DNA from: Myxococcales bacterium
Lineage (GTDB): Bacteria; Myxococcota_A; Polyangia; Polyangiales; Houyiibacteriaceae
NCBI GenBank assembly: GCA_030622585.1
Contig: JAUXFZ010000062.1
Location: forward strand, 1 to 9,170
DNA length: 9,170 bases
Reading direction: 5' to 3'
Below, piece by piece: positions 1 to 8,117 of the stretch (positions are counted from its first letter, which is position 1; every line of letters begins with the position of its first letter). The notes below the pieces were generated by a model. It did not search any database, had not been told where the DNA came from, and worked only from the letters and a program-made list of their open reading frames with translations. Made by a program: the position numbers and the translations under genes.

Positions 1-1
1 C

Positions 2-1003
2 AACGAGGTCACGCCGCTCGAACACGTCCACATTCCCGGAGACGAGCTCCCGTTCGCCGAAGAGGCGGAAACCGGAGCGCACTACGGCGAGGACCTTTTT
101 TCTGAAGTGGCCCGGTACGCGATGTCGGCGACTCGCCGGGTCCACAAACGAAAATACGACTTGGTGCATGCGCACGATTGGATGACTTTCCCCGCCGGGA
201 TCGAGATCGCCCGTCGCGCAGGCGCGCCGCTCCTGGTCCACGTTCACAGCCTCGAGTACGACCGGGCCGGCCATGGGGCGGATCGGGACATCGTTGCAGT
301 CGAGCATCAGGGGCTCGAAAGTGCGGCGCGCATCATCGCCGTCAGCTACTACACGCGCGGACTGATCAACCGCGTTCACGATACGCCTCTCGACAAGATC
401 TCGGTCGTGCACAACGGCGTGTACGCGCGCGAAACGGTCGAGGCATACACGGAGCAGCGCACGTCCACTGGGCCGGTCGTCCTTTTCCTGGGCCGAGTCA
501 CTTTCCAAAAGGGGCCGGAATACTTCGTGCAAGCCGCGGCGCGAGTCCTCGAGCACGTGCCCGACACGGTGTTCATGATGGCGGGGTCCGGCGACATGCT
601 TCCACGCATGAAGGCCCTGGTGGAGGACCTGGGCATTGCCGAATCATTCCGCTTCCCTGGTTTCCTGCGCGGGGCAGAGGTCGAGCGCGCCTTTTCGACG
701 GCCGACGTCTACGTCATGCCGTCGGTCTCGGAGCCCTTTGGCATCGCTCCCCTGGAGGCGATGAGCTACGATCGGCCAGTCATCGTGTCGAAGCAATCCG
801 GCGTCTCGGAGGTCCTTCGTAATGCGCTCAAGGTCGACTTCTGGGATGTCGACAAGATCGCGAGCCAAATCGTGGCGCTCTTGGAGCTCCCCGAGCTCAG
901 GCGGGTCATCGTCGAGCGCGCTCGCGAAGAGATCCGGCACATCCACTGGGACGCTGCTGCAGAAAAACTCATTCCGATCTATGAGTCGGTGCTACGTAGT
1001 TGA
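2..1003 (+). CDS. GT4-family glycosyltransferase (glycogen synthase-like), 5' end missing
   Basis: The reading frame is open to the window edge, so the 333 visible residues are the C-terminal part of a protein that in this family is usually about 400-430 residues. The GTG at 107 is internal, not the start. Visible GT-B features are HAHDW at bases 167-181 (the donor/acceptor-cleft motif of GT4/GT5 synthases), VVHNGV near 405-422, and the C-domain phosphate-binding GRVTFQKG at 491-514 (Arg 494-496, Lys 509-511). The retaining-transferase E-x7-E motif EPFGIAPLE has its Glu codons at 731-733 and 755-757. Family members transfer sugar from a nucleotide-sugar in the cytoplasm. Beside GH57 and glycogen synthase genes, an alpha-glucan substrate is the natural inference, but donor and product cannot be read from sequence. 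The stop overlaps the Shine-Dalgarno of the next gene (GAGGTGA at 1002-1008), so the two are almost certainly co-transcribed. Confidence 0.9.
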   Translation, partial: NEVTPLEHVHIPGDELPFAEEAETGAHYGEDLFSEVARYAMSATRRVHKRKYDLVHAHDWMTFPAGIEIARRAGAPLLVHVHSLEYDRAGHGADRDIVAVEHQGLESAARIIAVSYYTRGLINRVHDTPLDKISVVHNGVYARETVEAYTEQRTSTGPVVLFLGRVTFQKGPEYFVQAAARVLEHVPDTVFMMAGSGDMLPRMKALVEDLGIAESFRFPGFLRGAEVERAFSTADVYVMPSVSEPFGIAPLEAMSYDRPVIVSKQSGVSEVLRNALKVDFWDVDKIASQIVALLELPELRRVIVERAREEIRHIHWDAAAEKLIPIYESVLRS

Positions 1004-1011
1004 GGTGAATC

Positions 1012-2214
1012 ATGCCCTCGGTCTGTTTCTATTTTGAAGTACACCAGCCGTATCGACTGAAGCCATACGGCGCGCTTCAGGTCGGTCGCGACCATGAATA
1101 CTTCGACGCAAAGCTCAATGCCGAAGTCCTGCGCAAGGTGGCCAACAAGTGCTACCTACCAGCCAACGAGTCGATGCTGCGGCTCATCGAGCGCACCGAT
1201 GGACGCTTTCGCATCTCCTACGCAGTGACCGGTGTAGTGATCGAGCAGATGAAGCTCTACGCGCCCGAGGCCCTCGATAGCTTCGTGCGGCTTGCGAAGA
1301 CCGGCGCCGTCGAGTTCGTCGCGGAGACGTACTACCACAGCCTGGCCGCCCTTTACGACAAGGACGAATACCGCGAGCAAATCGACCTCGAGATGAAGCT
1401 CATCAAGAAAGAGTTCGGGCAAACACCGCGCGTGTTCCGTAATACCGAGCTCATCTACAACGACGAGATCGGGCAGTTCATCTCGGACCTCGGGTTCGAG
1501 GCGATGCTCATCGAGGGAGCGGATGACATCCTCGACTGGCGAAGCCCGAACTTCGTGTATCGCGTGGCCGACCGCGACACGAAGCTACTCACCAAGAACT
1601 ACAAGCTGTCCGACGACATCGCGTTCCGATTCTCGAACCAGGCCTGGAACGAATATCCCCTCACCGCAGACAAGTTCGCCAGGTGGATCCACGGGCACAG
1701 CGGCGCGGGCGACGTGATCAACCTCTTCATGGACTATGAGACCTTCGGCGAACACCAGTGGAGAGAAACCGGGATCTTCGACTTCCTCGAGCACCTTCCG
1801 GACCTCCTTTTCACGCACCCGGACTGGGACATACTCACCCCGAGTCAGGTCATCGACCGGTATCCGGTCCTCGGAGAGCTCTCGTTCCACCGAACGGTAT
1901 CGTGGGCCGACGAGGCGCGGGACATCAGCGCGTGGCGCGGCAACGCCATGCAGCAGCGGGCCTTGACGGAGATCTACGCTCTGGGCCCGGCGATCCGGAA
2001 GCGCAATAACTCTCACTTACTCGCGCTTTGGCGGCGCCTGCAGACCTCCGACCATTTCTATTACATGGCTACGAAATCCGCTTCTGACGCTGAGGTGCAC
2101 GACTATTTTAGTCCCTACGAGGGGCCCTACGACGCGTTCATTTATTATATGAACGTCATGAAGGACTTGAGCCTGTCGGTGCTGGCCCCCGTGGAGAAGC
2201 AGATTCGTCTATGA
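1012..2214 (+). CDS. GH57 alpha-glucan hydrolase/transferase (alpha-amylase-like)
   Basis: This is a 400-residue cytoplasmic protein with no signal peptide. All five GH57 motifs are recognisable: HQP at residues 11-13, GAVEF at 98-102, FRNTELIYND at 142-151 with the expected nucleophile Glu146, FMDYETFGEH at 239-248 with the expected acid/base Asp241, and SWADEARDISAW at 297-308. GH57 enzymes are retaining and act on alpha-1,4/1,6 glucans as amylases, 4-alpha-glucanotransferases or branching enzymes. At about 400 residues this one matches the short 'alpha-amylase' subgroup found beside GT3/GT4 synthases rather than the longer (over 500 residues) branching enzymes. Which activity it has is not decidable here. 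The ATG at 1012 follows GAGGTGA by 3 nt and lies 8 nt after the GT4 stop. Its own stop overlaps the next start (ATGA, 2211-2214), so translation is probably coupled. The likely job is trimming or remodelling the polymer made by its neighbours. Confidence 0.93.
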   Translation: MPSVCFYFEVHQPYRLKPYGALQVGRDHEYFDAKLNAEVLRKVANKCYLPANESMLRLIERTDGRFRISYAVTGVVIEQMKLYAPEALDSFVRLAKTGAVEFVAETYYHSLAALYDKDEYREQIDLEMKLIKKEFGQTPRVFRNTELIYNDEIGQFISDLGFEAMLIEGADDILDWRSPNFVYRVADRDTKLLTKNYKLSDDIAFRFSNQAWNEYPLTADKFARWIHGHSGAGDVINLFMDYETFGEHQWRETGIFDFLEHLPDLLFTHPDWDILTPSQVIDRYPVLGELSFHRTVSWADEARDISAWRGNAMQQRALTEIYALGPAIRKRNNSHLLALWRRLQTSDHFYYMATKSASDAEVHDYFSPYEGPYDAFIYYMNVMKDLSLSVLAPVEKQIRL

Positions 2215-5200
2215 GCAAGTCGGTATTTTTCGAGATCTCTTGGGAGGTCTGCAACATGGTCGGCGGTATCCACACCGTCTTGGCGAGCCGCGTAGGGGAG
2301 GTACAGCAACGCCACGGCGAAGACGGATACATCACGATCGGACCGGACGTTCCACGAAGCGAGGGCGTCGCGCCGGAGTTCCGAGCCGACATCTGGGATC
2401 CGGAGCTTGCTGAGTCGCTCGAGGACCACGAGGTGAGCGTGTTGATGGGGCGATGGTTGGTTCCCGGCGAGCCACGGTGTCTGCTCATCAACCAGTCCCG
2501 CCTGTACGAGCGAAAGGACGAAATCCTCGGCCGATATTGGGAGGACTACGGGCTCGATTCCTTGTTTGGGGCGTGGGACTACTACGACCCGGTCTTGTTC
2601 GCGCACGGCGCCGGCATGATCATCGAGCACATCCGCGACCGCTTCCTGCTGCCGGCTCGGTTGAATGCCATCGTCCAGGCCCACGAGTGGATGTCGGCTG
2701 GCGCAATCCTGCACTTGCGTACCGCCGCCCCCGAGATCGGGACCGTGTTCACGACGCACGCCACGATGCTCGGCCGTTCGCTTGCGGGCAGGCGTGCCGA
2801 CCCCAATTTCTACCAATTGCTTCCCAGCATCGACCCCGAGGTGGCGGCCAAGGAGCTGAGCGTCTCGTCGAAGCACTCGATGGAGACCGTCGCGGCTCGG
2901 GAAGCCGACGTGTTTACGACGGTCAGTGAGATTACCGCGCTCGAATGCGAGCATCTTCTTGGTCGGCGGCCCGACGTGATCCTACCGAACGGTTTTGGTG
3001 CGAGGCCGGTCTCGCCCGACCAGCGGCAACGCGCTCGCGAGGAGCTCTTCAAGCTTGCCGAGCTCACTACCGGTGACCAGTACGATCGAGAAAACACGCT
3101 GATCTTCACGCTCGCCGGACGCTACGAGTACATCAACAAGGGCGTAGACGTTTACCTCGATGCCACCGCTGACCTAGCCGGGGAACTGGAGTCACGCCAC
3201 GGCAAACGCGTGATCGTCTACGCGATGCTGCCGGCCGGGCACGCCGAGCCCAAACGTCAACTTTGGGATCGAGCCCACGGCGCCTCGGCAGGAGCCCCGT
3301 TGCGGTGCACTCACGACCTCGTCGACGAGGCCAATGACCCGATCACGAATCAGCTGAATGCGCTTGGCATCGACAATCGTCCGGGCGCACCCGTCCACGT
3401 AGTGCACGTCCCAATCTATCTGGATGGAACCGACCCACTTATCCGCCACAAATACTGGGACCTGCTCCCCGGAGCCGATCTTGGCGTCTTCCCTTCGTTC
3501 TACGAGCCCTGGGGATACACACCGCTCGAAGCAGTGGCGTTTGGGGTGCCTGCGATCACGACCGACCGCGCTGGATTCGGCCGTTGGGTTGCGGCGCAGG
3601 GCGATCGAAAGCGCACCGGCGTTAGGGTGCTGAAGCGCGAAGGTGTGCCTGTGGACGAGGTCGAAGCTTCGCTCAAGGCGGCCCTGCTCGACTTCGTCGA
3701 CCTTTCCCCGGCGGACAAGGAGTCGCTCCGAGAAGCTTCGCTCAGAACTGCGGCATTGACCGATTGGTCCAACTTCATGGAGCACTACGAAGACGCACAT
3801 GAGCGCGCGCTAGCAGCGGGCGCAGCGCGGCGCAAAGAGCTGCCCATGGAGCGCTTGAGCGTGTCCTCCATGCCCGCGGTGTCGTCGGACACCTCGGGGG
3901 TCTTTGGGCTGTTCGTGAAGCCTCCCGCGAAGGACGGAGAAGAGGCCGCTCCGTACAAACGGACGTTCATGGTGACGAATGCTCTTCCCGGAGAGCTACT
4001 GCCACTGCAGGAGATCGCATCCAACCTCTGGTGGCGATGGCATCCCGAAGTGGCCTCTCTGTTCAAGCGAATCGACCCGAGCCTCTGGTTCAAGCTCGAA
4101 GAGAATCCGCACGCGCTCCTCGATCAGGTCAAGCCCGATCGGCTCCTCGACTTGGCGATGGACGAGCAGTACGTCAGAGACGTCGCGCGGCTCCATCGAG
4201 AGATGGTCGAGTCAACGGAAATGCAGGACCCCCGCATAGCGTACTTCTGCATGGAGTTCGGGATTGCCGGATTCTTGAAGCTCTACTCGGGCGGTCTCGG
4301 AATCCTCGCTGGCGATCATCTCAAAGCAGCGAGTGACTTGAACCTGCCCCTGTGCGCGGTGGGGCTCGCTTACCACGATGGCTATTTTCATCAGATCATC
4401 GATCGTGAAGGCCGCCAAGAGGACCTCGGCGACACGAACGACTTCGAAAGCCCCCCATTCGAACCGGTGATGGTGGGGCAGTACGCGCCGCTACGGATCA
4501 CCGTGCCGCTGCCGACCGGCCCTGTGCAGGTGCGGGCGTGGCGACTCAAGGTCGGCCGCGTCCCGCTGTTCCTCCTCGACACCAACGTGCCAGAAAACCG
4601 ACCTGAGGACCGTGCGATCACCAATCGCTTGTATGGTGGCGACCCAGCTCATCGTCTGCGGCAGGAAATGATCCTGGGCCTCGGAGGCTATCAACTGCTG
4701 ACCGAGCTCGATATCGACCCCGATGTGTTCCACATGAATGAGGGACACAGCGCCTTCCTTCTCATCGCGCGGGCGGCACACCTGATTCAACGGCACGGCC
4801 TCAGGTCGCAGGAGGCGTTCGAGTACATCCGAAACACGACCGTGTTCACGACTCACACGCCGGTGCCCGCAGGGCATGACCACTTTACCGAGGAGATGGT
4901 GCGCCCGTACTTGGCGCGCTTCGAGCACCTCCTTCGAATGGACGGGCCCCGCTTGATGGCGATGGGCTACACGCCAGACGATGCGCAAAACAACTTCGGG
5001 ACGACCGCGCTCGCCGTGAGAAACGCGGGCCGAATCAACGGCGTCAGCGCCAAGCATGGCCAAGTGGCGCGGGAAATGTTCCTACAGTTCTATCCCGAGT
5101 TCGACTCTGCAGACGACGTGCCGTGTACGAGCATCACCAACGGCGTGCACGTTTCGACGTGGCTCGCGCCGCGCTGGCAACGGTTGATGGAGCGGGAGAT

Positions 5201-6467
5201 GGGGCACGGCTGGCGAGACCAGATCGAAGACCCTTACCGCTGGGAGTGGTTGCGCGAGCACGATCCGGCCGAAATCTGGTCGATCCATCGCGAGCTGCGC
5301 GCGGACTACGTCGAGTGGCTCAAAGACCACCTGACCGAGACATGGACGCGGAGGCGCGAAGACCTCTCGTTGCTCCGAGATATCCTCGCCCGGCTGGACG
5401 AGGATAGCCTCTTCATCGGTTTTGCTCGGAGGTTCGCCCCATACAAGCGCGCCGACTTACTCTTGAGCGAACCCGAACGGCTGGCCAAGCTGCTCAACGG
5501 CAACCCGGGCGCGACGATCATCTACGCCGGCAAGGCGCATCCGGCCGACGGCCACGGCCAGGCACTGCTGCAACGGGTCTATCAAGCCACGAAACATCCC
5601 GACCTCGCAGGTCGCGTGCTCTTCATGGAGAACTACTCCATCGACGAGGCTCGCCGAATGGAAGCCGGATGCGACATCTGGCTGAACACGCCGACCCGTC
5701 CTCTCGAAGCAAGCGGCACCTCGGGCATGAAAGCCGCAATGAACGGTTGCTTGAACCTCAGTGTCGATGACGGCTGGTGGCTCGAAGGCTACGAAAAGGA
5801 CAACGGATGGGTCATCGACCTGCCGGCGACATCGCTACAAGATCCGAACGCCTACGACCGCGCAGTGACGATGGCGCTGCTAGAGGGCGAGATTCTGCCA
5901 ACCTACATGGATCGCAACGACGAAGGCGTGCCCGTGGCCTGGGTGAACCGGATGAAGGCCAGCATGGCGAGCATCATTCCGAAGTTCTCTGCGCGCCGCA
6001 TGGTCAGCGACTACGCGGACAATTTCTATGAGCCTGCAATGAAAGACGCGGTGGCGCTGCGCGAGTCAAACTACCGGCCGCTGTTCGCTCTGGCAGACTT
6101 GGGCGAAACCATCCGTGCCCGCTGGAGCGACATCGCGATGGAACGCGTCCGCTTGGGCGGTTTGAGCAGCGACGAGCTGATCGTCGGCACGACCGTGTCA
6201 GCCGAGTTGTCGCTGCATCACCCCGGACTCGACGCGAGGGACCTCGACGTCGAAGCCACTGTGACATTCGGCAGCCACCTACCCGACCTCTCCTCGAGAA
6301 TCGTGGTCCCCTTCGAAACCGAAGACACCGAGGACCGAAGCACCTGGCAAGGCGCCTTCACCGTCCAAGCCAGCGGTGGCCACGAACTGAGATTCCGAGT
6401 CCGACCAAAGGACCGAAGCTCGCTACGACCAGCAGGCCTAGGACTGCACACCCAAAAATGGCTGTGA
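2211..6467 (+). CDS. Fusion of GT3 glycogen synthase and GT35 alpha-glucan phosphorylase
   Basis: One uninterrupted 1418-residue frame carries two enzymes. Residues 1-545 are a GT3 (animal/fungal-type) glycogen synthase, with VGGIHTVL at 17-24, AHEW at 157-160, FTTHATMLGR at 180-189, donor-binding GRYEYINKG at 303-311 (Arg304, Lys310), and EPWGYTPLE at 432-440, the catalytic E-x7-E pair Glu432/Glu440. Residues 545-582 are a Ser/Pro/Ala-rich linker. Residues 583-1418 are a GT35 phosphorylase of the DUF3417-containing alpha-glucan type: NLWWRW at 605-610, YSGGLGILAGDHLKAASDL at 692-710, HMNEGHSAFL at 841-850, THTPVPAGHDHF at 881-892, FARRFAPYKR at 1071-1080, and EASGTSGMKAAMNG at 1166-1179 with the expected PLP lysine Lys1174. 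Residues 1310-1418 look like the beta-rich tail of that subgroup. Expected reactions are nucleotide-glucose to alpha-1,4-glucan, and glucan plus phosphate to glucose-1-phosphate. Both halves keep their key residues. The start is the ATG of an ATGA overlap; GGAGAAG at 2193-2199 is a loosely spaced Shine-Dalgarno. Confidence 0.95.
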   Translation: MSKSVFFEISWEVCNMVGGIHTVLASRVGEVQQRHGEDGYITIGPDVPRSEGVAPEFRADIWDPELAESLEDHEVSVLMGRWLVPGEPRCLLINQSRLYERKDEILGRYWEDYGLDSLFGAWDYYDPVLFAHGAGMIIEHIRDRFLLPARLNAIVQAHEWMSAGAILHLRTAAPEIGTVFTTHATMLGRSLAGRRADPNFYQLLPSIDPEVAAKELSVSSKHSMETVAAREADVFTTVSEITALECEHLLGRRPDVILPNGFGARPVSPDQRQRAREELFKLAELTTGDQYDRENTLIFTLAGRYEYINKGVDVYLDATADLAGELESRHGKRVIVYAMLPAGHAEPKRQLWDRAHGASAGAPLRCTHDLVDEANDPITNQLNALGIDNRPGAPVHVVHVPIYLDGTDPLIRHKYWDLLPGADLGVFPSFYEPWGYTPLEAVAFGVPAITTDRAGFGRWVAAQGDRKRTGVRVLKREGVPVDEVEASLKAALLDFVDLSPADKESLREASLRTAALTDWSNFMEHYEDAHERALAAGAARRKELPMERLSVSSMPAVSSDTSGVFGLFVKPPAKDGEEAAPYKRTFMVTNALPGELLPLQEIASNLWWRWHPEVASLFKRIDPSLWFKLEENPHALLDQVKPDRLLDLAMDEQYVRDVARLHREMVESTEMQDPRIAYFCMEFGIAGFLKLYSGGLGILAGDHLKAASDLNLPLCAVGLAYHDGYFHQIIDREGRQEDLGDTNDFESPPFEPVMVGQYAPLRITVPLPTGPVQVRAWRLKVGRVPLFLLDTNVPENRPEDRAITNRLYGGDPAHRLRQEMILGLGGYQLLTELDIDPDVFHMNEGHSAFLLIARAAHLIQRHGLRSQEAFEYIRNTTVFTTHTPVPAGHDHFTEEMVRPYLARFEHLLRMDGPRLMAMGYTPDDAQNNFGTTALAVRNAGRINGVSAKHGQVAREMFLQFYPEFDSADDVPCTSITNGVHVSTWLAPRWQRLMEREMGHGWRDQIEDPYRWEWLREHDPAEIWSIHRELRADYVEWLKDHLTETWTRRREDLSLLRDILARLDEDSLFIGFARRFAPYKRADLLLSEPERLAKLLNGNPGATIIYAGKAHPADGHGQALLQRVYQATKHPDLAGRVLFMENYSIDEARRMEAGCDIWLNTPTRPLEASGTSGMKAAMNGCLNLSVDDGWWLEGYEKDNGWVIDLPATSLQDPNAYDRAVTMALLEGEILPTYMDRNDEGVPVAWVNRMKASMASIIPKFSARRMVSDYADNFYEPAMKDAVALRESNYRPLFALADLGETIRARWSDIAMERVRLGGLSSDELIVGTTVSAELSLHHPGLDARDLDVEATVTFGSHLPDLSSRIVVPFETEDTEDRSTWQGAFTVQASGGHELRFRVRPKDRSSLRPAGLGLHTQKWL

Positions 6468-6490
6468 CCTGGAGCTGGCACTGCGAACCC

Positions 6491-7255
6491 TCAGCTCATT
6501 GCGCGGGCGAAATCCAACCCACCGACGATCCCGGTCACCCCGCGGTCGTCCTCGATCAAGATGCGCCGCACGTTCATTCCGAGCGCCTGCTGTGCGGCGC
6601 GGCCTATGCCCATTCCGGCGGGGAGAATCAAGATGCGGACGTTCATGGCGTTCTCCACCGCTGTGCTCGGGGGCAGCCGGCGGCAGTCGAGAGCGCAGGC
6701 CTGGTCGAAGATGCCGACCGGGAAATCTTCCTCGACCACGACCAGGCCATGCTTGTTGGAGAGATCGAGCCGGTCGACCGCCAATGCGATGGGTTCGTCC
6801 GCCCTGACCTTCACCACGGATCCAGACGCTATCTCCGAGATTGGGGTCTTGAGGCGCTTGTCGTGAACTGCACGCATGAGGTCGCGTGTGGAGACGACGC
6901 CCTCGGGCCTGCCGCCACTCGTTACGAAGACGCGATGCACGTGTTCGTTCAGCATCAGCTTCGCGGCTTCTGCCAGGCCCGCCTCCGGCGAAATCTGAAG
7001 CGCAGGTGATTTCATGACCTCTTCAACGGGGCGATCTGGAACGCGAAACGTCTCGCCGTGGGTGAACACCGCAACGTGGAGAACATCCGTGCGAGAAACC
7101 ACGCCCTTGATCTGGCCGGCGTCGTCCACGACGGCGAGCGCGGACACGCCTTGATTGGAGAACAGGGCGTTCGCGGCGACCAAGCTTTCCCCGATACGAA
7201 TCGTCTCGACAGGGGCGGTCATGTAGTCGGTCACGGGCATTTCAAAGTTAGCCAT
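6491..7255 (-). CDS. Protein with four CBS motifs (nucleotide-sensing regulator candidate)
   Basis: The protein is 254 residues, cytoplasmic, with no enzyme domain attached. The first CBS pair is clear: PVTDYMTAPV at 7-16 leading to GVVSRTDVL at 51-59, and PVEEVMKSP at 76-84 leading to GVVSTRDLM at 119-127. Asp57 and Asp125 sit where CBS domains contact the ribose of bound nucleotide. A second, more diverged pair follows: PISEIASG at 138-145 to GIFDQACAL at 181-189, then TAVENAMNV at 198-206 to GIVGGLDFA at 242-250. CBS pairs (Bateman modules) bind adenine nucleotides and respond to energy state; the ligand here is not known. The start at 7255 is preferred because AGAGGT (7268-7263) precedes it by 7 nt. 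The TTG at 7309 would add 18 residues with no good ribosome site. It is the last gene of the minus-strand unit, 50 nt after its neighbour, and converges with the phosphorylase fusion. Confidence 0.88.
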   Translation of the reverse strand: MANFEMPVTDYMTAPVETIRIGESLVAANALFSNQGVSALAVVDDAGQIKGVVSRTDVLHVAVFTHGETFRVPDRPVEEVMKSPALQISPEAGLAEAAKLMLNEHVHRVFVTSGGRPEGVVSTRDLMRAVHDKRLKTPISEIASGSVVKVRADEPIALAVDRLDLSNKHGLVVVEEDFPVGIFDQACALDCRRLPPSTAVENAMNVRILILPAGMGIGRAAQQALGMNVRRILIEDDRGVTGIVGGLDFARAMS

Positions 7256-7262
7256 CTCTTCT

Positions 7263-7268
7263 ACCTCT
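7263..7268 (-). promoter_or_regulatory. Ribosome binding site deciding the CBS gene start
   Basis: The minus strand reads AGAGGT followed by 7 nt (AGAAGAG) and ATG at 7255. No comparable site precedes the upstream TTG at 7309. This supports the 254-residue form of the CBS protein. Confidence 0.7.
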
Positions 7269-7305
7269 TCATGTCGTATCAGGCGCCCGATGAGTGAGCG
7301 CTCGG

Positions 7306-7755
7306 TCAAACGGCGATCACATCGCCAAGATGCTCGATGAGCTCGGCCTCTTTACTGGCCGCAAGGTTCTTGGAAACCGAGCCGACTACGAGCTGAGCGG
7401 TCGGAGCATCGAGCGAGGAACGCAATAACCCCAGGAATCGGGGTGGAGCAACGAGAACCAGACGCCCGTATTGATTCTCCGCGCGGGCGCTTTGGAGCTT
7501 GCCTGTGAGTGTCCTGGCGAAATCGGCGACCACCCTATCGTGCGGGCCCTCGCTTCGGCTCATCGCGGCGCGGCGAGGGTCTCCGCTGTCCTTGCGGAAC
7601 GAGCGACCCGGGCGGTCGGCGTCGATGTCCCGGTCACGCGCTCGACCCTCTGGATGCTCAATCGTCTCGATGAGATCCAACCCTTTGCCGGAACCACGGT
7701 TCTCGAACACCCGTGCCCCTGCCTCGTGGGCCACCAAAATCCATGTCGTCGCCAT
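7306..7755 (-). CDS. Host-attachment family protein (Host_attach, PF10116-like)
   Basis: This 149-residue soluble protein has no signal peptide or membrane segment. It has the family pattern: an N-terminal strand TTWILVAHEAGARVFEN (3-19), then EHPEGRARDRD (33-43) and DADRPGRSF (45-53), a charged helix around 70-92, and RLVLVAPPRFLGLLR (98-112). It ends with a helix that should pack on that core. The family name comes from an attachment phenotype reported for one member. Most members are small cytoplasmic proteins of unknown biochemical role that often sit near stress genes, so the name should not be taken as function. The ATG at 7755 follows GGAG (7767-7764) by 8 nt and lies 23 nt after the DUF5335 stop, consistent with one transcript. 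Its TGA overlaps the unlikely TTG start of the CBS gene (7306-7309). Confidence 0.85.
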   Translation of the reverse strand: MATTWILVAHEAGARVFENRGSGKGLDLIETIEHPEGRARDRDIDADRPGRSFRKDSGDPRRAAMSRSEGPHDRVVADFARTLTGKLQSARAENQYGRLVLVAPPRFLGLLRSSLDAPTAQLVVGSVSKNLAASKEAELIEHLGDVIAV

Positions 7756-7778
7756 CGTCAGGGCTCCGTAGCCGCAAG

Positions 7779-8114
7779 TCAGGACGCTGGCAACGAGGGA
7801 AGCGCCCGAAGCTCGATGATCTGCTTCGTGTCGTCCTGGGCAATGACCTCGACACTCGAGAGCCTCCCTCCCTCCTCGCGGACGTAGATTTCCTTCGGCT
7901 TAGGCACCCGGTGAGCGATGTTGGAGGTGGCTACCTCGAAAACCTCGTCATTCGAGTCGTAGCTCATCCCCAGCAGCGCCCCGTTCTCGGTCTCGAGCTG
8001 CACGCCGATATTGTCCCCCAAGATGGACACGCCGACCCGCATCGACGGGAGGCGCTTCGCGACCCCATCGAAGTACTGTCGCCATTCCGCACGTTCTAGT
8101 TTCCGTGTCGTCAT
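7779..8114 (-). CDS. DUF5335-like small protein of unknown function
   Basis: The product is 111 residues, soluble, with no catalytic motif that I recognise. It matches my recollection of DUF5335: a basic N-terminal start with Trp11 (ERAEWRQYFDGV, 7-18), a strand IGVQLETEN (36-44), GMSYDSNDEVFEV (49-61), HRVPKPKEIYV (68-78), and a final strand pair SVEVIAQDDTKQIIEL (87-102). The predicted fold is mostly beta with one N-terminal helix. The ATG at 8114 is chosen over the TTG at 8126 because GGAGG (8124-8120) lies 5 nt before it, and the longer form would start on the Shine-Dalgarno itself. It is the first gene of the minus-strand unit, with a sigma-54-type promoter giving a predicted 20-nt leader. 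It is followed after 23 nt by the host-attachment-family gene. The gene call is secure, the family assignment is moderate and the function is unknown. Confidence 0.82.
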   Translation of the reverse strand: MTTRKLERAEWRQYFDGVAKRLPSMRVGVSILGDNIGVQLETENGALLGMSYDSNDEVFEVATSNIAHRVPKPKEIYVREEGGRLSSVEVIAQDDTKQIIELRALPSLPAS

Positions 8115-8117
8115 CGT

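Noticed and set aside
2145..2954. 269-codon open frame on the minus strand opposite the start of the fusion gene
   Set aside because: It lies wholly antisense to a clear GT3 domain and shows no recognisable family; such frames are expected in GC-rich coding DNA.
6472..6497. Inverted repeat GAGCTG / CAGCTC across the convergent gap as a bidirectional terminator
   Set aside because: The stem is only 6 bp with a 14-nt loop and no T-run on either side. The 23-nt gap at 6468-6490 shows no other terminator-like structure.
6458..7009. 183-codon plus-strand open frame
   Set aside because: It is antisense to the CBS gene, whose frame has repeated CBS motifs and a good ribosome site; the plus frame has neither.
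7306..7309. TTGA overlap suggesting that the CBS gene starts on TTG at 7309, coupled to the gene before it
   Set aside because: ATG 7255 has a well-spaced AGAGGT, and the CBS fold begins just after it. The extra 18 residues add no recognisable motif.
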